64,000 nt of DNA from assembly GCA_002897695.1 (NCBI GenBank), contig BDTG01000033.1, positions 60,304 through 124,303 of the forward strand. The letters run 5' to 3'. Both the position numbers and the translations under genes were made by a program. Positions 43,318-51,473 of the stretch are shown one piece after another (positions within the stretch are counted from its first letter, which is position 1; each line of letters begins with the position of its first letter). The notes beneath the pieces are model-generated. The model ran no database searches. It was given only the letters and a program-made list of their open reading frames with translations, and was not told the DNA's origin. The DNA is from a bacterium BMS3Abin14 (lineage in GTDB: Bacteria > BMS3Abin14).

Positions 43318-44173
43318 CATCGCGAGAGATCTCAAAGTATTTCTCGGTCATGTCGGGGGTCAGCCAGGGCTCGATCTGGTCAACTGCCGCCAGAAAATCC
43401 GCCATGGCAACTTCACCGGAATCCCTCTCAACCGCGTTGAGGACCGCCCTTTTGCAGAGGTTCTCGATATCCCACCCGACAAACCCTTCCGTCAGCCGGG
43501 CCAGTTCTGCAAGGTCGAGAGGTCCTTCCAGGGTGGGAATCCGGTCAACGTAGATCTTCAGCATGCCCTCCCGGTCCTCCTGGGAGGGCGGCGGAACGAA
43601 GACCTTCCTGTTGAACCGCTTTTTCTCCTTAATGATTGCCTGGTCCACCACATCAACACGATACGCGGAGCCCACGAGCATGATATCCTCACGTTCCTGG
43701 ATGTGATCGATCTGGTGGATGAAGACCTCGGTCAGTTCCCTGTCGGCAAAGGTGGGCGGTTTACCCCTGAAATTGCCTTCACCCCACTGATAGTCGGCTC
43801 CGGCCCTTGGCGCAAGCCAATCCGCATCAGAGATGTACAGAACGCATGGGGCCTCGTGCCGGGCATCCTCGAACGCCCGCTCCAGCTCCCTCGGCTTACC
43901 GAGCATCTCCTGACCGGAGATATACACGTACGAGGCCCCGGCATCCATGGCCGCGGCCTCGGCCAGCATTGTTATACCTACACCCAGGGGGCCCCAGATC
44001 AGCACGCCGGCAGGGATGGTCAGCCGGTGTTTCTTGAGCAGGTCCATTTTTTTAAGGGGGAGGCTGATCATCTCGCGGACAGTCTTCTTGCATTGATCCA
44101 GGCCCCCGATGTCATCCCAGCTCAGGGCCGGTTCCTTGACCTCGTAATATATGCGGTTCAGTTTTCTATGCAA
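43292..44173 (-). CDS. degenerate AAA ATPase-like protein
   Basis: 293 residues with the fold of a classical AAA module (Cdc48/FtsH type): WDDIGGLDQCKKTVREMI, a pore-loop region, and KRFNRKVFVPPPSQEDREGM in place of the usual GRFDR..PxP. The Walker A position reads GPLGVGITML, with Ile for the catalytic Lys, and Walker B reads CVLYISDADWL, lacking DE. It is therefore probably unable to hydrolyse ATP and may act as a scaffold. TTG start with GGGAG upstream. It lies directly upstream of the FmdE and permease genes. Confidence 0.78.
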   Translation of the reverse strand: MHRKLNRIYYEVKEPALSWDDIGGLDQCKKTVREMISLPLKKMDLLKKHRLTIPAGVLIWGPLGVGITMLAEAAAMDAGASYVYISGQEMLGKPRELERAFEDARHEAPCVLYISDADWLAPRAGADYQWGEGNFRGKPPTFADRELTEVFIHQIDHIQEREDIMLVGSAYRVDVVDQAIIKEKKRFNRKVFVPPPSQEDREGMLKIYVDRIPTLEGPLDLAELARLTEGFVGWDIENLCKRAVLNAVERDSGEVAMADFLAAVDQIEPWLTPDMTEKYFEISRDDCPHHYSF

Positions 44174-44189
44174 TCCTCAAGCTCCCTTC

Positions 44190-44405
44190 CTTGCCGTAAG
44201 TCCAGAGTCCATCCACCTTCGCTCAGCGAGCTACGGCGGACAGGGAGTCCAGAGGCCAGAGGGATAGCCCAACGTCAAATGTCCAACGGTGAAAATCGCT
44301 GGACATTGCGAGGCCGCCCAATGCGCCGCGGCAATCCCGTGTGCGGAAGTACTGCGCTCCCCCCATCGCCCACGGTCCCCTTACTCCCCTACCCCCTGCC
44401 CGTCC
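44190..44405. repeat. block of four dispersed repeat types
   Basis: Between the AAA-like gene and the next one lie, in order, GTCCAGAGTCC, a palindromic TTCGCTCAGCGAGCTACGG element, GGAGTCCAGAGGCCAGAG, a CATTGCGAGGC...GCGGCAATCCC element and CTTACTCCCCTACCCCC. Each word recurs elsewhere in the window. Confidence 0.6.
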
Positions 44406-45229
44406 CCCAAAAGGCATTTAGCACTTTCCATGCCAATAATGGGGCCGCTTGAAAAAACCAGCCGGTCGATATTCCCGGGCAGGTCCTTCTCCCTCCAGTC
44501 CCCCGAAGCATCCTCCAGGATCTCCCTCCCCCGGTGCATCAGGGGCTTCCCGAGGGGACCCGCGTACATGAGGACAGGCCCCGACACCATGCAGGCGCGG
44601 CGGCATCGGGCGGGTTGTTCCCATCTATCCTCTGCTGGACTATACAGCCACGGACACCGGGAGGCGATGGAAACCAATCTGGAATCAGCGTGGAACGACA
44701 ACTGGAACCCTTTAACCTCCGGCAGCGGCATCCAATGCCTGGGGGCATCTATTTCCAGCCTGGGAACCCCCATATCCATCAGGAACGAAAGGAATGATCC
44801 ATCGTAGAGGGGACCCCAGGCGAAATATCTCCTGGAGTCCTCGTCCAGACTCGACCATGGGTCGAATGTTCCCGGTCCCCTGCGCAGCCTCAGAAGAAGT
44901 CTCCCGGCGGTAATCGCGTCGCCGTTTCCCGGCGAAAGCTCCGAAAGAACACCCCAATCGTTGACCACCACCTCATCCCAATCCGCACTCAGGGCTTCCC
45001 TTGCCGTCTGCAGCACCATCTCCAAATCCGAAGGTCCCGACACCGGGGTGACCAGGGAGCAGGGGGAAGATCCGCATGATTGCCTCAATCGGCCCAGGTC
45101 AGGGATGGAAGGAAGCAGATGGACACAGGACTCCGATCCGAAACGAAACCCGTGCCAACCTCCATCCTGCGGGGGGAGGCCGTATTTTATGACATCCTCA
45201 CCCGGGGAATACAGGTATCTGGCCCTCAC
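44381..45229 (-). CDS. U32-like protein, UbiV-type partner
   Basis: 282 residues. Not a strong database-style match from memory, but it has the TIM-barrel rhythm of U32 proteins (WDEVVVNDWGVLSELS, GRLLLRLRRGPG) and a late cysteine set CPW...C with spacing C-x16-C-x3-C, close to the UbiV cluster ligands. It starts at GTG that overlaps the stop of the U32 gene by four bases (GTGA) with GGAGG seven bases upstream; a longer frame upstream is not needed. By analogy with UbiU-UbiV this pair could bind a [4Fe-4S] cluster and carry out an O2-independent reaction. Confidence 0.6.
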   Translation of the reverse strand: MRARYLYSPGEDVIKYGLPPQDGGWHGFRFGSESCVHLLPSIPDLGRLRQSCGSSPCSLVTPVSGPSDLEMVLQTAREALSADWDEVVVNDWGVLSELSPGNGDAITAGRLLLRLRRGPGTFDPWSSLDEDSRRYFAWGPLYDGSFLSFLMDMGVPRLEIDAPRHWMPLPEVKGFQLSFHADSRLVSIASRCPWLYSPAEDRWEQPARCRRACMVSGPVLMYAGPLGKPLMHRGREILEDASGDWREKDLPGNIDRLVFSSGPIIGMESAKCLLGDGQGVGE

Positions 45230-46188
45230 GGCGTTTCCTCCAGGCCGGGGAAATAACAATTGTGGGCGCTGCATGCATGGCCATAAAGGGTTCGGTAAAT
45301 TCCACGGCAACGGGCGTACCAGGCCTCGGCACGGCCCATTTCCGGCACCGCCTCGATGGCATCCGAAAGCGCCTTTACCAGTGTGGCTTTCCTCTCAGTG
45401 GGAGCCCCTCTTCCCACGATCTTGAAGGTAGAAACACCGGCTGTCAGGAGTTCCGGGAGAGCGCACAGGCCGCATGCGTCCCGCCGATCGGCTATGTGTA
45501 CCCTGTCCACCGCGGACCAGACCCCCTCCGGAGGCGAACCGCCGTCCAGGGCGGTGGCGCTGTAGGCCCACTCGCATGGCCATCTGGCATCCGGGCTGTC
45601 GTGCATGAAGGAACACACCCCCTCTATATTGGGGCACCTGCCCACCAGGAGAAACGTTTCAAAATCCACATCGGGAAATTCATGGACCAGGGATCCGGTT
45701 TCCTCGATGCCGAGAAACCGGGGGAGGATTATTCGCTCCGCACCCATGGAGATATACAGCCTGACCGCGGCGGCGTTCGAGGCAAGGGCCATGGTGCTCA
45801 CGTGAAGGGGGATCCGTATTCCATCCCGGACAATCCTCCTCATCAGCCCCGGGTCGGCAACGATCACCGCAGAGGCTCCGGAATCCCGCGCGGATCGTAT
45901 CAACTCCAGGACCGGCTCATACTGCTCATCCATGTAAAAAGGGGCATTTACCGCAAGGGCGAAGCGGCCCCCACGCTCCATCGCCAGTGCGATGATCCCG
46001 GCAAGCTCACGGGTCGAGCCGATCTGGGCGTCGGGGAAAGTCCTCCGGTTGAGGATGACGGTCCGCGGGTATCGGCTGCTCCATGACGCAGGAAGACATC
46101 CGCCGTACAGCCAGTTGGCGCCGGCATTCAGAAGGTCATCAACCTCACGAATGTTGTCAACCGGCGCCAGGATTTCCGGTGCTTTCAA
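45226..46188 (-). CDS. U32 family protein, UbiU-type
   Basis: 320 residues of the U32 'peptidase' family: PEILAPVDNIREVDDLLNAG at the start and IPLHVSTMALASNAAAVRLY in the barrel. The cysteine pattern C-x6-C-x12-C with a fourth Cys about 34 residues on (RCPNIEGVC, RWPC, DAC) mirrors the [4Fe-4S] ligands of UbiU. Members of this family include UbiU, RlhA and TrhP, so true peptidase activity is unlikely. It overlaps the methylase gene (ATGA) and the UbiV-like gene (GTGA), supporting a complex. Confidence 0.78.
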   Translation of the reverse strand: MKAPEILAPVDNIREVDDLLNAGANWLYGGCLPASWSSRYPRTVILNRRTFPDAQIGSTRELAGIIALAMERGGRFALAVNAPFYMDEQYEPVLELIRSARDSGASAVIVADPGLMRRIVRDGIRIPLHVSTMALASNAAAVRLYISMGAERIILPRFLGIEETGSLVHEFPDVDFETFLLVGRCPNIEGVCSFMHDSPDARWPCEWAYSATALDGGSPPEGVWSAVDRVHIADRRDACGLCALPELLTAGVSTFKIVGRGAPTERKATLVKALSDAIEAVPEMGRAEAWYARCRGIYRTLYGHACSAHNCYFPGLEETP

Positions 46189-46952
46189 ACCTTTCTCCTC
46201 TGCCGGTCCCAGAAGAGGTCCTTTCGTCTGTCCCAGAAGGATGGGTCGGAATGTGCCTCCAGAACATCGCCTATCAGGATGATCCCCATGGAGGGTTTGC
46301 CGGATTCGAGGCCGAACACGTCATCATCCCCCACGACATCGGCAATTGTGGCCGCTGTGCCCCGGTAAACCTTCTCTCCGGCGAGCCCCACCCGGAAGAC
46401 AATGGCAACGGGGGTGTCGGGACCGAATCCCGGCGCCAGTTCCTCCATAAGCTGGGAAAGGGGCCTGTTGTTCATGTAAAGGATCATCGTATCAGTTGAT
46501 GAAGAAAGCGTGCCCAGCATTGCCCCGGCGTTCTCCTTGCCGATCCTCTTGGGACTCGTGAAGACGACCGAATGGCTGACGCGAGGAAGATCGAGGGTCC
46601 GCTTCAGGAGAGCGGTTGCGGCATTGATAACACCGACACCGGCGATAACCCTCGCACGATCCCCGAAATATTCCACGAGGGAGAAAAACGGCGAAAAGAG
46701 CGTGAGATCCCCGGGAACCAGAAAACCGACGGATCCATGCCCCAGAGCTGTCTCAACCTCCTGCTTTATCTCGGAGAAAACAAGCCTGAAGGGGTCCTCA
46801 ATCCGCTTCCCCGCAAGGTGTTCCCGGAAGGTCTCGGGATAGGGGGGAAGGGCAAATACGAGCCGACAGTGCCTCAGGGCTTCCGCCCCCTCGAGGGTCA
46901 GATACTTCGAGTGCCCAGGGCCGGCGCCTATGAAGCAGACCATATTCTCCAT
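46185..46952 (-). CDS. tetrapyrrole methylase family protein
   Basis: 255 residues, SAM-dependent corrin/porphyrin methylase fold (PF00590). GAGPGHSKYLTLEGAEAL opens the protein, GDLTLFSPF follows, and MILYMNNRPLSQLMEEL is like the CbiF/CobM region. Closest in feel to precorrin-4 methylases but clearly diverged; no other cobalamin gene is here. The ATG follows GGAGGTTGG. It overlaps the U32 gene by four bases. Confidence 0.8.
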   Translation of the reverse strand: MENMVCFIGAGPGHSKYLTLEGAEALRHCRLVFALPPYPETFREHLAGKRIEDPFRLVFSEIKQEVETALGHGSVGFLVPGDLTLFSPFFSLVEYFGDRARVIAGVGVINAATALLKRTLDLPRVSHSVVFTSPKRIGKENAGAMLGTLSSSTDTMILYMNNRPLSQLMEELAPGFGPDTPVAIVFRVGLAGEKVYRGTAATIADVVGDDDVFGLESGKPSMGIILIGDVLEAHSDPSFWDRRKDLFWDRQRRKV

Positions 46953-46978
46953 TCAACCAACCTCCATTTTTTATACTG

Positions 46979-47752
46979 TCAGGGCGATGTGGTGGAATAG
47001 GGCTTTAAAACAAGACGGACTCCCCGGATACGGCTCCCCTCCGATACCCGCCTTGATTTTATGGAGTTGTCCCAGAATCCCATCAGGTCACCGGAACCCG
47101 GCCGGCCCCTGGAACCTGTCCTGGCGCCGATGGAATATATGCCCTCACCCGGAAGGTTAAGAACAAACCGTCCATCCCGGCCGGTTACCCGGGAGAGGAA
47201 ATCCGGCGGATCCCGTCTGAACTCACCCCTGTAGGCAAAAGCGTGGGCACCCGAAAGTGGATGTCCCTCCGAATCCAGCACTATACCCGAAACGATCGTA
47301 TCGGTACTCAGCACCCTGGAAGGATCCCCTTCCAGCCCCTGTCGAAAAACCCTTAACGATATGTCGAAATCCGCCGGTCCGGGCGGGCCGGCGAAAACCC
47401 GCCCAGGAAATTCGCCAACCAGATCACCGTTTTTGAGAGGGCCGCTGATGGACCCTGAGGCGCGTTTTCTCGCAACAATTCGATAGCTGCCGAAAGGAAC
47501 GATGAGAAGATACCGTCCTTTGATCCCTGACGCCTCGCTCATGGCATCCGCGGGCCCCAGGGTAGTTCCACGTTCCCCGCCGTAGGCGTACACATAGCCC
47601 CCGCGAACGGCACTGCCGTCCTCGTCGGTCAGAACGCCGGTTATCCGGACTCCCCTCCAGGAAGTGTCCTCCAGCGGGGATGGCGCTCCCGCACACCCCC
47701 AGAGGAACAGGAAAGAAACGATGCATGAGAAAAGGATAAAACGGCGGGTCAT
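46979..47752 (-). CDS. CarbReg repeat lipoprotein 6
   Basis: 257 residues, lipoprotein signal (FLFLWGCAGA). Two CarbReg units (VTGRDGRFVLNLPGEGIYSI; ARKRASGSISGPLKNGDLVG) and the C-terminal RTGSRGRPGSGDLMGFWDNS. The tail lacks the VREVW end. The frame is open far upstream, but this ATG begins the only signal peptide. It is separated from the other five paralogues and sits upstream of the methylase/U32 genes, behind the attenuator at 47844-47883. Confidence 0.78.
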   Translation of the reverse strand: MTRRFILFSCIVSFLFLWGCAGAPSPLEDTSWRGVRITGVLTDEDGSAVRGGYVYAYGGERGTTLGPADAMSEASGIKGRYLLIVPFGSYRIVARKRASGSISGPLKNGDLVGEFPGRVFAGPPGPADFDISLRVFRQGLEGDPSRVLSTDTIVSGIVLDSEGHPLSGAHAFAYRGEFRRDPPDFLSRVTGRDGRFVLNLPGEGIYSIGARTGSRGRPGSGDLMGFWDNSIKSRRVSEGSRIRGVRLVLKPYSTTSP

Positions 47753-47843
47753 CTCAAGGCGGCGCCTCCATGCAGGGAACATCAACGACCGTACACGATA
47801 CACCACACACCTGTCATCATTGAAAGCCTGCACAAAACAGTCC

Positions 47844-47959
47844 AAAAAAATGGCCCCCCAACGTTGGGGGCCGTTGGGGGGCCGGCCCGGTAAAGTACCG
47901 AGCATTGGGGGCAGACCATCGCACGGCCAAAATGGCCGACGAGTTCATTATAAATCCAA
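47844..47959 (-). ncRNA. candidate small RNA or attenuated leader ending in a terminator
   Basis: If transcription starts about 12 bases after the sigma-54-like element at 47971-47986, it would give an RNA of about 115 nt that ends at GGCCCCCAACGTTGGGGGGCC followed by ATTTTTTT (hairpin 47852-47872). The 5' arm is duplicated (GGCCCCCCAAC at 47873-47883 and GGCCCCCAAC at 47863-47872 on the minus strand), so either copy can pair with the same 3' arm. Two smaller hairpins (CGGCCATTTTGGCCG; CTCGGTACTTTACCGGG) precede it. It may be a free small RNA or a leader controlling the CarbReg gene. No known riboswitch class was recognised. Confidence 0.5.
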
Positions 47960-47970
47960 GGTAGAGTGAC

Positions 47971-47986
47971 GCAGAGGTTATGCCAA
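47971..47986 (-). promoter_or_regulatory. sigma-54-like promoter
   Basis: Minus strand TTGGCATAACCTCTGC: GG and GC are separated by ten bases as required, -24 is TGGCAT and -12 is CTGC (weaker than TTGC). It lies about 220 bases upstream of the CarbReg/methylase/U32 genes and next to a gene for a sigma-54 activator. Confidence 0.55.
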
Positions 47987-48151
47987 AAATGCCCTTCTCT
48001 ACCAAAGACCCATAACGTTCCGTAATATAAACGGTTATCAAACAAAATCAAGGAAAAAATTAGTGCAAGCAGTACACCGAGGGTGCAACTTTTGCGTGAA
48101 CAAGTGCCCAGAAATGCGCATTTGATGCCCTGCTGACGCTTACTCCCGGGG

Positions 48152-49525
48152 TTATGTTACGCCATACTCCTTAAGCTTGTACTGGAGGGTCCTGCGGCTG
48201 ATCCCCAGGAGCCTGGCAGTTTCCGTTCGGTTCCCACCCGTCATTTGAAGGGTCTGTACGATTGCCTCCTTTTCCAACTCACTGAGGGGGCGGCCCGGCG
48301 TGACACCGACGGGTGCTGTGGCTTCAGAATCCTGTATGTGGACCGGGAGATCCACCGGCTGAATAAACTCACTTCTGGACATGATCACTGCCCTCTCAAC
48401 CACGTTCTCGAGCTCACGGATATTGCCTTTCCATCGATTCCTGAGCAGGAGATCCATGGTCTGTGGGGCAAATCCCCTGATATCCTTGCGATTCCTTTCC
48501 GAAATCTCTTTCAGAAAGTGTTCCGCCAACAGCGGGATATCCTCCCTCCTCTCTCTGAGGGGCGGGAGGTCAATTGGAATTACGTTAAGGCGGTAATACA
48601 GGTCCTCCCTGAAGCGCCCTTCCTTTACCTCGGCCTCAATATCCCTGTTTGTCGCTACGACAAGACGGACGTCAACATCCAGGGTCTCGGTCCCGCCGAC
48701 CCGCTCAAAGGATCTGGTCTGGATGACCCTCAGGAGTTTCGTCTGAAGGAGCAGGCTCATCTCACCGATCTCGTCGAGAAAGAGTGTCCCGCCGTCAGCA
48801 AGTTTAAACCTTCCCTCACGCCTCGATGTGGCGCCTGTAAAGGACCCCTTTTCATGGCCAAACAGCTCACTTTCGAGGAGGGTTTCCGGCAGGGCGGCGC
48901 AATTGACCTTGACAAGGGGTCCCCCGGAGCGGGGGCTGTTATGGTGGATGGCGTCGGCGACAAGTTCCTTCCCTGTTCCGCTTTCGCCCAGGATAAGGAT
49001 GGTTGCATCCGTGGGCGCAACCATCTTCAGCGTATCGAATACCTCCTGAATTTTCGGGCTCCTCCCAATGATCCTGCCGGCCATGAAGGTATTCTCAACC
49101 TGGGCCCTGAGAATCTCATTTTCGGCCATCAACCCGGAAATTTCCCTTGTTTTGGCTACCTGGACTTTCAATTCCTCCAGATCAATCGGCTTTGTGAGGT
49201 AGTTCAGCGCCCCGGATCGCATGGCCTCAACGGCCGAATCCACACTGGCGTAGGCTGTGACGATCAGCACCTGAGCACTGGGTGATATTTCCTTTATCTG
49301 CTTCAACGCCTGAAGACCTCCAATCCCGGGCATACTCAGGTCCATGACGATCAGGTTGAAGAAGCGTTCCGAAACCTTTTCCACGGCCTCCTCGCCGTTT
49401 GAGGCCGTTTCCACGCTACAGCCATCCTCCACGAGGACCATCTCGAGAAGTTCCCTCTGGGAGCTTTCATCATCTACTACCAGGACAGAGTATTTCGACC
49501 CGCCGGTATCCGGTTTCACACTCAT
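48152..49525 (-). CDS. sigma-54 dependent response regulator
   Basis: About 457 residues, NtrC family: receiver (phospho-Asp in LIVMDLSMPGIGG), AAA+ with GESGTGKE and the variant contact loop GSFTGA, Fis-type helix-turn-helix ending in KLKEYGVT. ATG at 49525 sits just behind GGAGG; a GTG six bases later has better spacing. It follows its kinase after a repeat-filled gap of about 190 bases. Likely targets include the sigma-54-like site just downstream at 47971. Confidence 0.92.
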   Translation of the reverse strand: MSVKPDTGGSKYSVLVVDDESSQRELLEMVLVEDGCSVETASNGEEAVEKVSERFFNLIVMDLSMPGIGGLQALKQIKEISPSAQVLIVTAYASVDSAVEAMRSGALNYLTKPIDLEELKVQVAKTREISGLMAENEILRAQVENTFMAGRIIGRSPKIQEVFDTLKMVAPTDATILILGESGTGKELVADAIHHNSPRSGGPLVKVNCAALPETLLESELFGHEKGSFTGATSRREGRFKLADGGTLFLDEIGEMSLLLQTKLLRVIQTRSFERVGGTETLDVDVRLVVATNRDIEAEVKEGRFREDLYYRLNVIPIDLPPLRERREDIPLLAEHFLKEISERNRKDIRGFAPQTMDLLLRNRWKGNIRELENVVERAVIMSRSEFIQPVDLPVHIQDSEATAPVGVTPGRPLSELEKEAIVQTLQMTGGNRTETARLLGISRRTLQYKLKEYGVT

Positions 49526-49611
49526 CTCCTCCAGGTTAATCGAACACAGATTACATGGTCCAATGTCCAAAAGCACCTCTCAACACCTGTCTCTGACACC
49601 GGATGCCTTCG

Positions 49612-49698
49612 CTTGTCACTGCGAGGCGGATTATGTGCCGCGGCAGTCTCGTGCTGCGGGATTGCCGCGCTCCTTTCAGTCGCTCGCAATGACAGGAG
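49612..49698. repeat. dispersed inverted repeat, GTCATTGCGAG type
   Basis: Begins CTTGTCACTGCGAGGCGG, contains CGTGCTGCGGGATTGCCGCG and closes with CAGTCGCTCGCAATGAC, so the ends are inverted copies. This is a common environmental delta-proteobacterial intergenic repeat; related pieces are at about 15878, 44296 and 63290. Confidence 0.7.
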
Positions 49699-49712
49699 CG
49701 GCGTTACCGCTT

Positions 49713-51464
49713 CTACTCGCCCACGCGTCCCCCCGTCAGGGGGAACCTGACGACAAATTCCGTCCCCTCCCCCTCTGACGATTTTACCCTAATCTCGGCG
49801 TTGTGGTCCTGTGCGATGCGGTGAACTATGGACAGGCCGAGGCCCGTACCCGTCTCCCTGGATGTAAAAAAGGGCTCGAAGACCCGTTCCTGGTCCTTTT
49901 CGCTGATCCCCGTTCCCGTATCGGATACGGAAAGCACCGCCCTGTCACCGGTCACGTAGGTTGCCGCCGTCAAAACTCCGCCTTCAGACATTGCCTGGAT
50001 GGCATTTAAAAGCAGATTGAGAAGAAGCTGCTTCAGGCTGTCACTGTCCCCCATGATATGGACCGGCGGCGAATTTGCCTCATTAACACACGTGATCCCC
50101 TGACTTGCGGCCTCGCGCTCAACGAGGGTGACAGTTGAACTTACAAGTTCGTTCAGATCAATTTCCACCAGCTCGGGGTCCCTCGGCTTGGAGAAATCAA
50201 GCAGTTCCGTAATGACGCGATTTAACCTGTCAACCTCCCTGATTATGGTGTCCACGGATCGCATTTCAACACTCTCTGGAGCAAAGCGGCTCTTCAGGTG
50301 CTGACTGAACCCCCTTATGGCGTTAAGGGGGTTGCGAATCTCGTGGGCCATTCCAGCGACCATGCGGCCCAGAGCCGCCAATCGTTCAGATCGCCGCACC
50401 TCGGTCTGAAGGTTCTTCACCTCTCCCATGTCCCTCAGGAAAAGGACCATGCCGCCCGTCCGGCCCCGGACAGGTATCATGGTCACCACCAGGTGCCGGC
50501 GATGAGAGCCTCCCGGGGGGATCTCAAGGTCGTAGAAAGGCATCCCCCTGGAAAGACATTCCTTGACCGGGTGCCATTCCTCCCCTTCAAATGCCTTGTT
50601 CCAGTGCTTTCCCTCCAGTCCCCTGCTGCTTTCCCCCAGCATGTGCTCAGCCTCGGGGTTGACATTCCGGAGAATACCGGCCTGATCAATATTTACCAGG
50701 CCCTCCGCCATCCCCTCTATCACGTCCAGGGTGTATTGACGGACATCCGCCAGCGCTCTCCTGGCAGAGTAGTATCCCTGGACAAGTATAAGGAAGTAAA
50801 ATCCCACCGTGCCTAAGAGAAGAAGCAGCAGGCCGTTAAGGATGATCTGCCTGGTGCCTTTTTCTACTGCCTCATCCAGGTCTCCCATGTCCATGCCCAC
50901 GAGGGCGTAATAAGCCCCGGTATCGTTACCCACATCCTCCAGGTTCTCGGTAATCCCCGGTATGGAGGGGATACCGAGCATCCTGAGATGCATCCACGAG
51001 CTGTCAAAGGGGAAAAAACGGCCCGCGAGGACGTAGACCTTTCCCATGCCCGGATAATCCTCGAGGTAAAATGCCCTGTCCCCTTTCCCAATCCGGGTCT
51101 TAATCTCAGCTACCGTCAGCCCCTGTAATGCGGAAGAAAACTTGCGGCTCTTTGCGACAAGACGCCCCTGTGCATTGTAAACAGCGATAAACTGGACATG
51201 CTCGGTATCGGCTGTATCGTTGACGAAACGCTGTAGATGACGGCTCGACGGATCGAGCATCAGCACGCTGATGCGGCTCGCAGACGCGAGAGATTTGATC
51301 ACAAACTCGGCCTGTCTGCCCTTCAGATTCAGAAGGAGCGACTTCTCCCTCTTTATGCTTCGCTGCCCCAGAGAGGCCAGAATCAGGGTAAGCAGGAGGA
51401 TGGTGGACAGGAGAAGTACCGCAGGAAGATATCCGACCGGCGGTCTTTTTCTAAGAGGGTTCAT
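49713..51464 (-). CDS. membrane sensor histidine kinase with PAS domain
   Basis: 583 residues: helix at about 12-33, periplasmic sensor to about 200, second helix about 205-230, PAS (about 240-350; NIDQAGILRNVNPEAEHMLG), HisKA with AHEIRNPLNAIRG and HATPase with SDTGTGI and GTGLGLSI. Partner of the adjacent sigma-54 regulator. It follows the decahaem cytochrome gene by nine bases in the same direction, so expression of the cytochrome module and its possible sensor are linked. Confidence 0.92.
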   Translation of the reverse strand: MNPLRKRPPVGYLPAVLLLSTILLLTLILASLGQRSIKREKSLLLNLKGRQAEFVIKSLASASRISVLMLDPSSRHLQRFVNDTADTEHVQFIAVYNAQGRLVAKSRKFSSALQGLTVAEIKTRIGKGDRAFYLEDYPGMGKVYVLAGRFFPFDSSWMHLRMLGIPSIPGITENLEDVGNDTGAYYALVGMDMGDLDEAVEKGTRQIILNGLLLLLLGTVGFYFLILVQGYYSARRALADVRQYTLDVIEGMAEGLVNIDQAGILRNVNPEAEHMLGESSRGLEGKHWNKAFEGEEWHPVKECLSRGMPFYDLEIPPGGSHRRHLVVTMIPVRGRTGGMVLFLRDMGEVKNLQTEVRRSERLAALGRMVAGMAHEIRNPLNAIRGFSQHLKSRFAPESVEMRSVDTIIREVDRLNRVITELLDFSKPRDPELVEIDLNELVSSTVTLVEREAASQGITCVNEANSPPVHIMGDSDSLKQLLLNLLLNAIQAMSEGGVLTAATYVTGDRAVLSVSDTGTGISEKDQERVFEPFFTSRETGTGLGLSIVHRIAQDHNAEIRVKSSEGEGTEFVVRFPLTGGRVGE

Positions 51465-51473
51465 CGAAAAAAA

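Noticed and set aside
47844-47990. Cyclic-di-GMP (GEMM) riboswitch
   Set aside because: The leader before the terminator was compared with the GEMM-I core from memory; the conserved junction sequences are missing.
47817-48041. Short frame giving MNSSAILAVRWSAP as a possible leader peptide of the attenuator
   Set aside because: No ribosome site is visible and it would read straight through the terminator; the RNA interpretation fits better.
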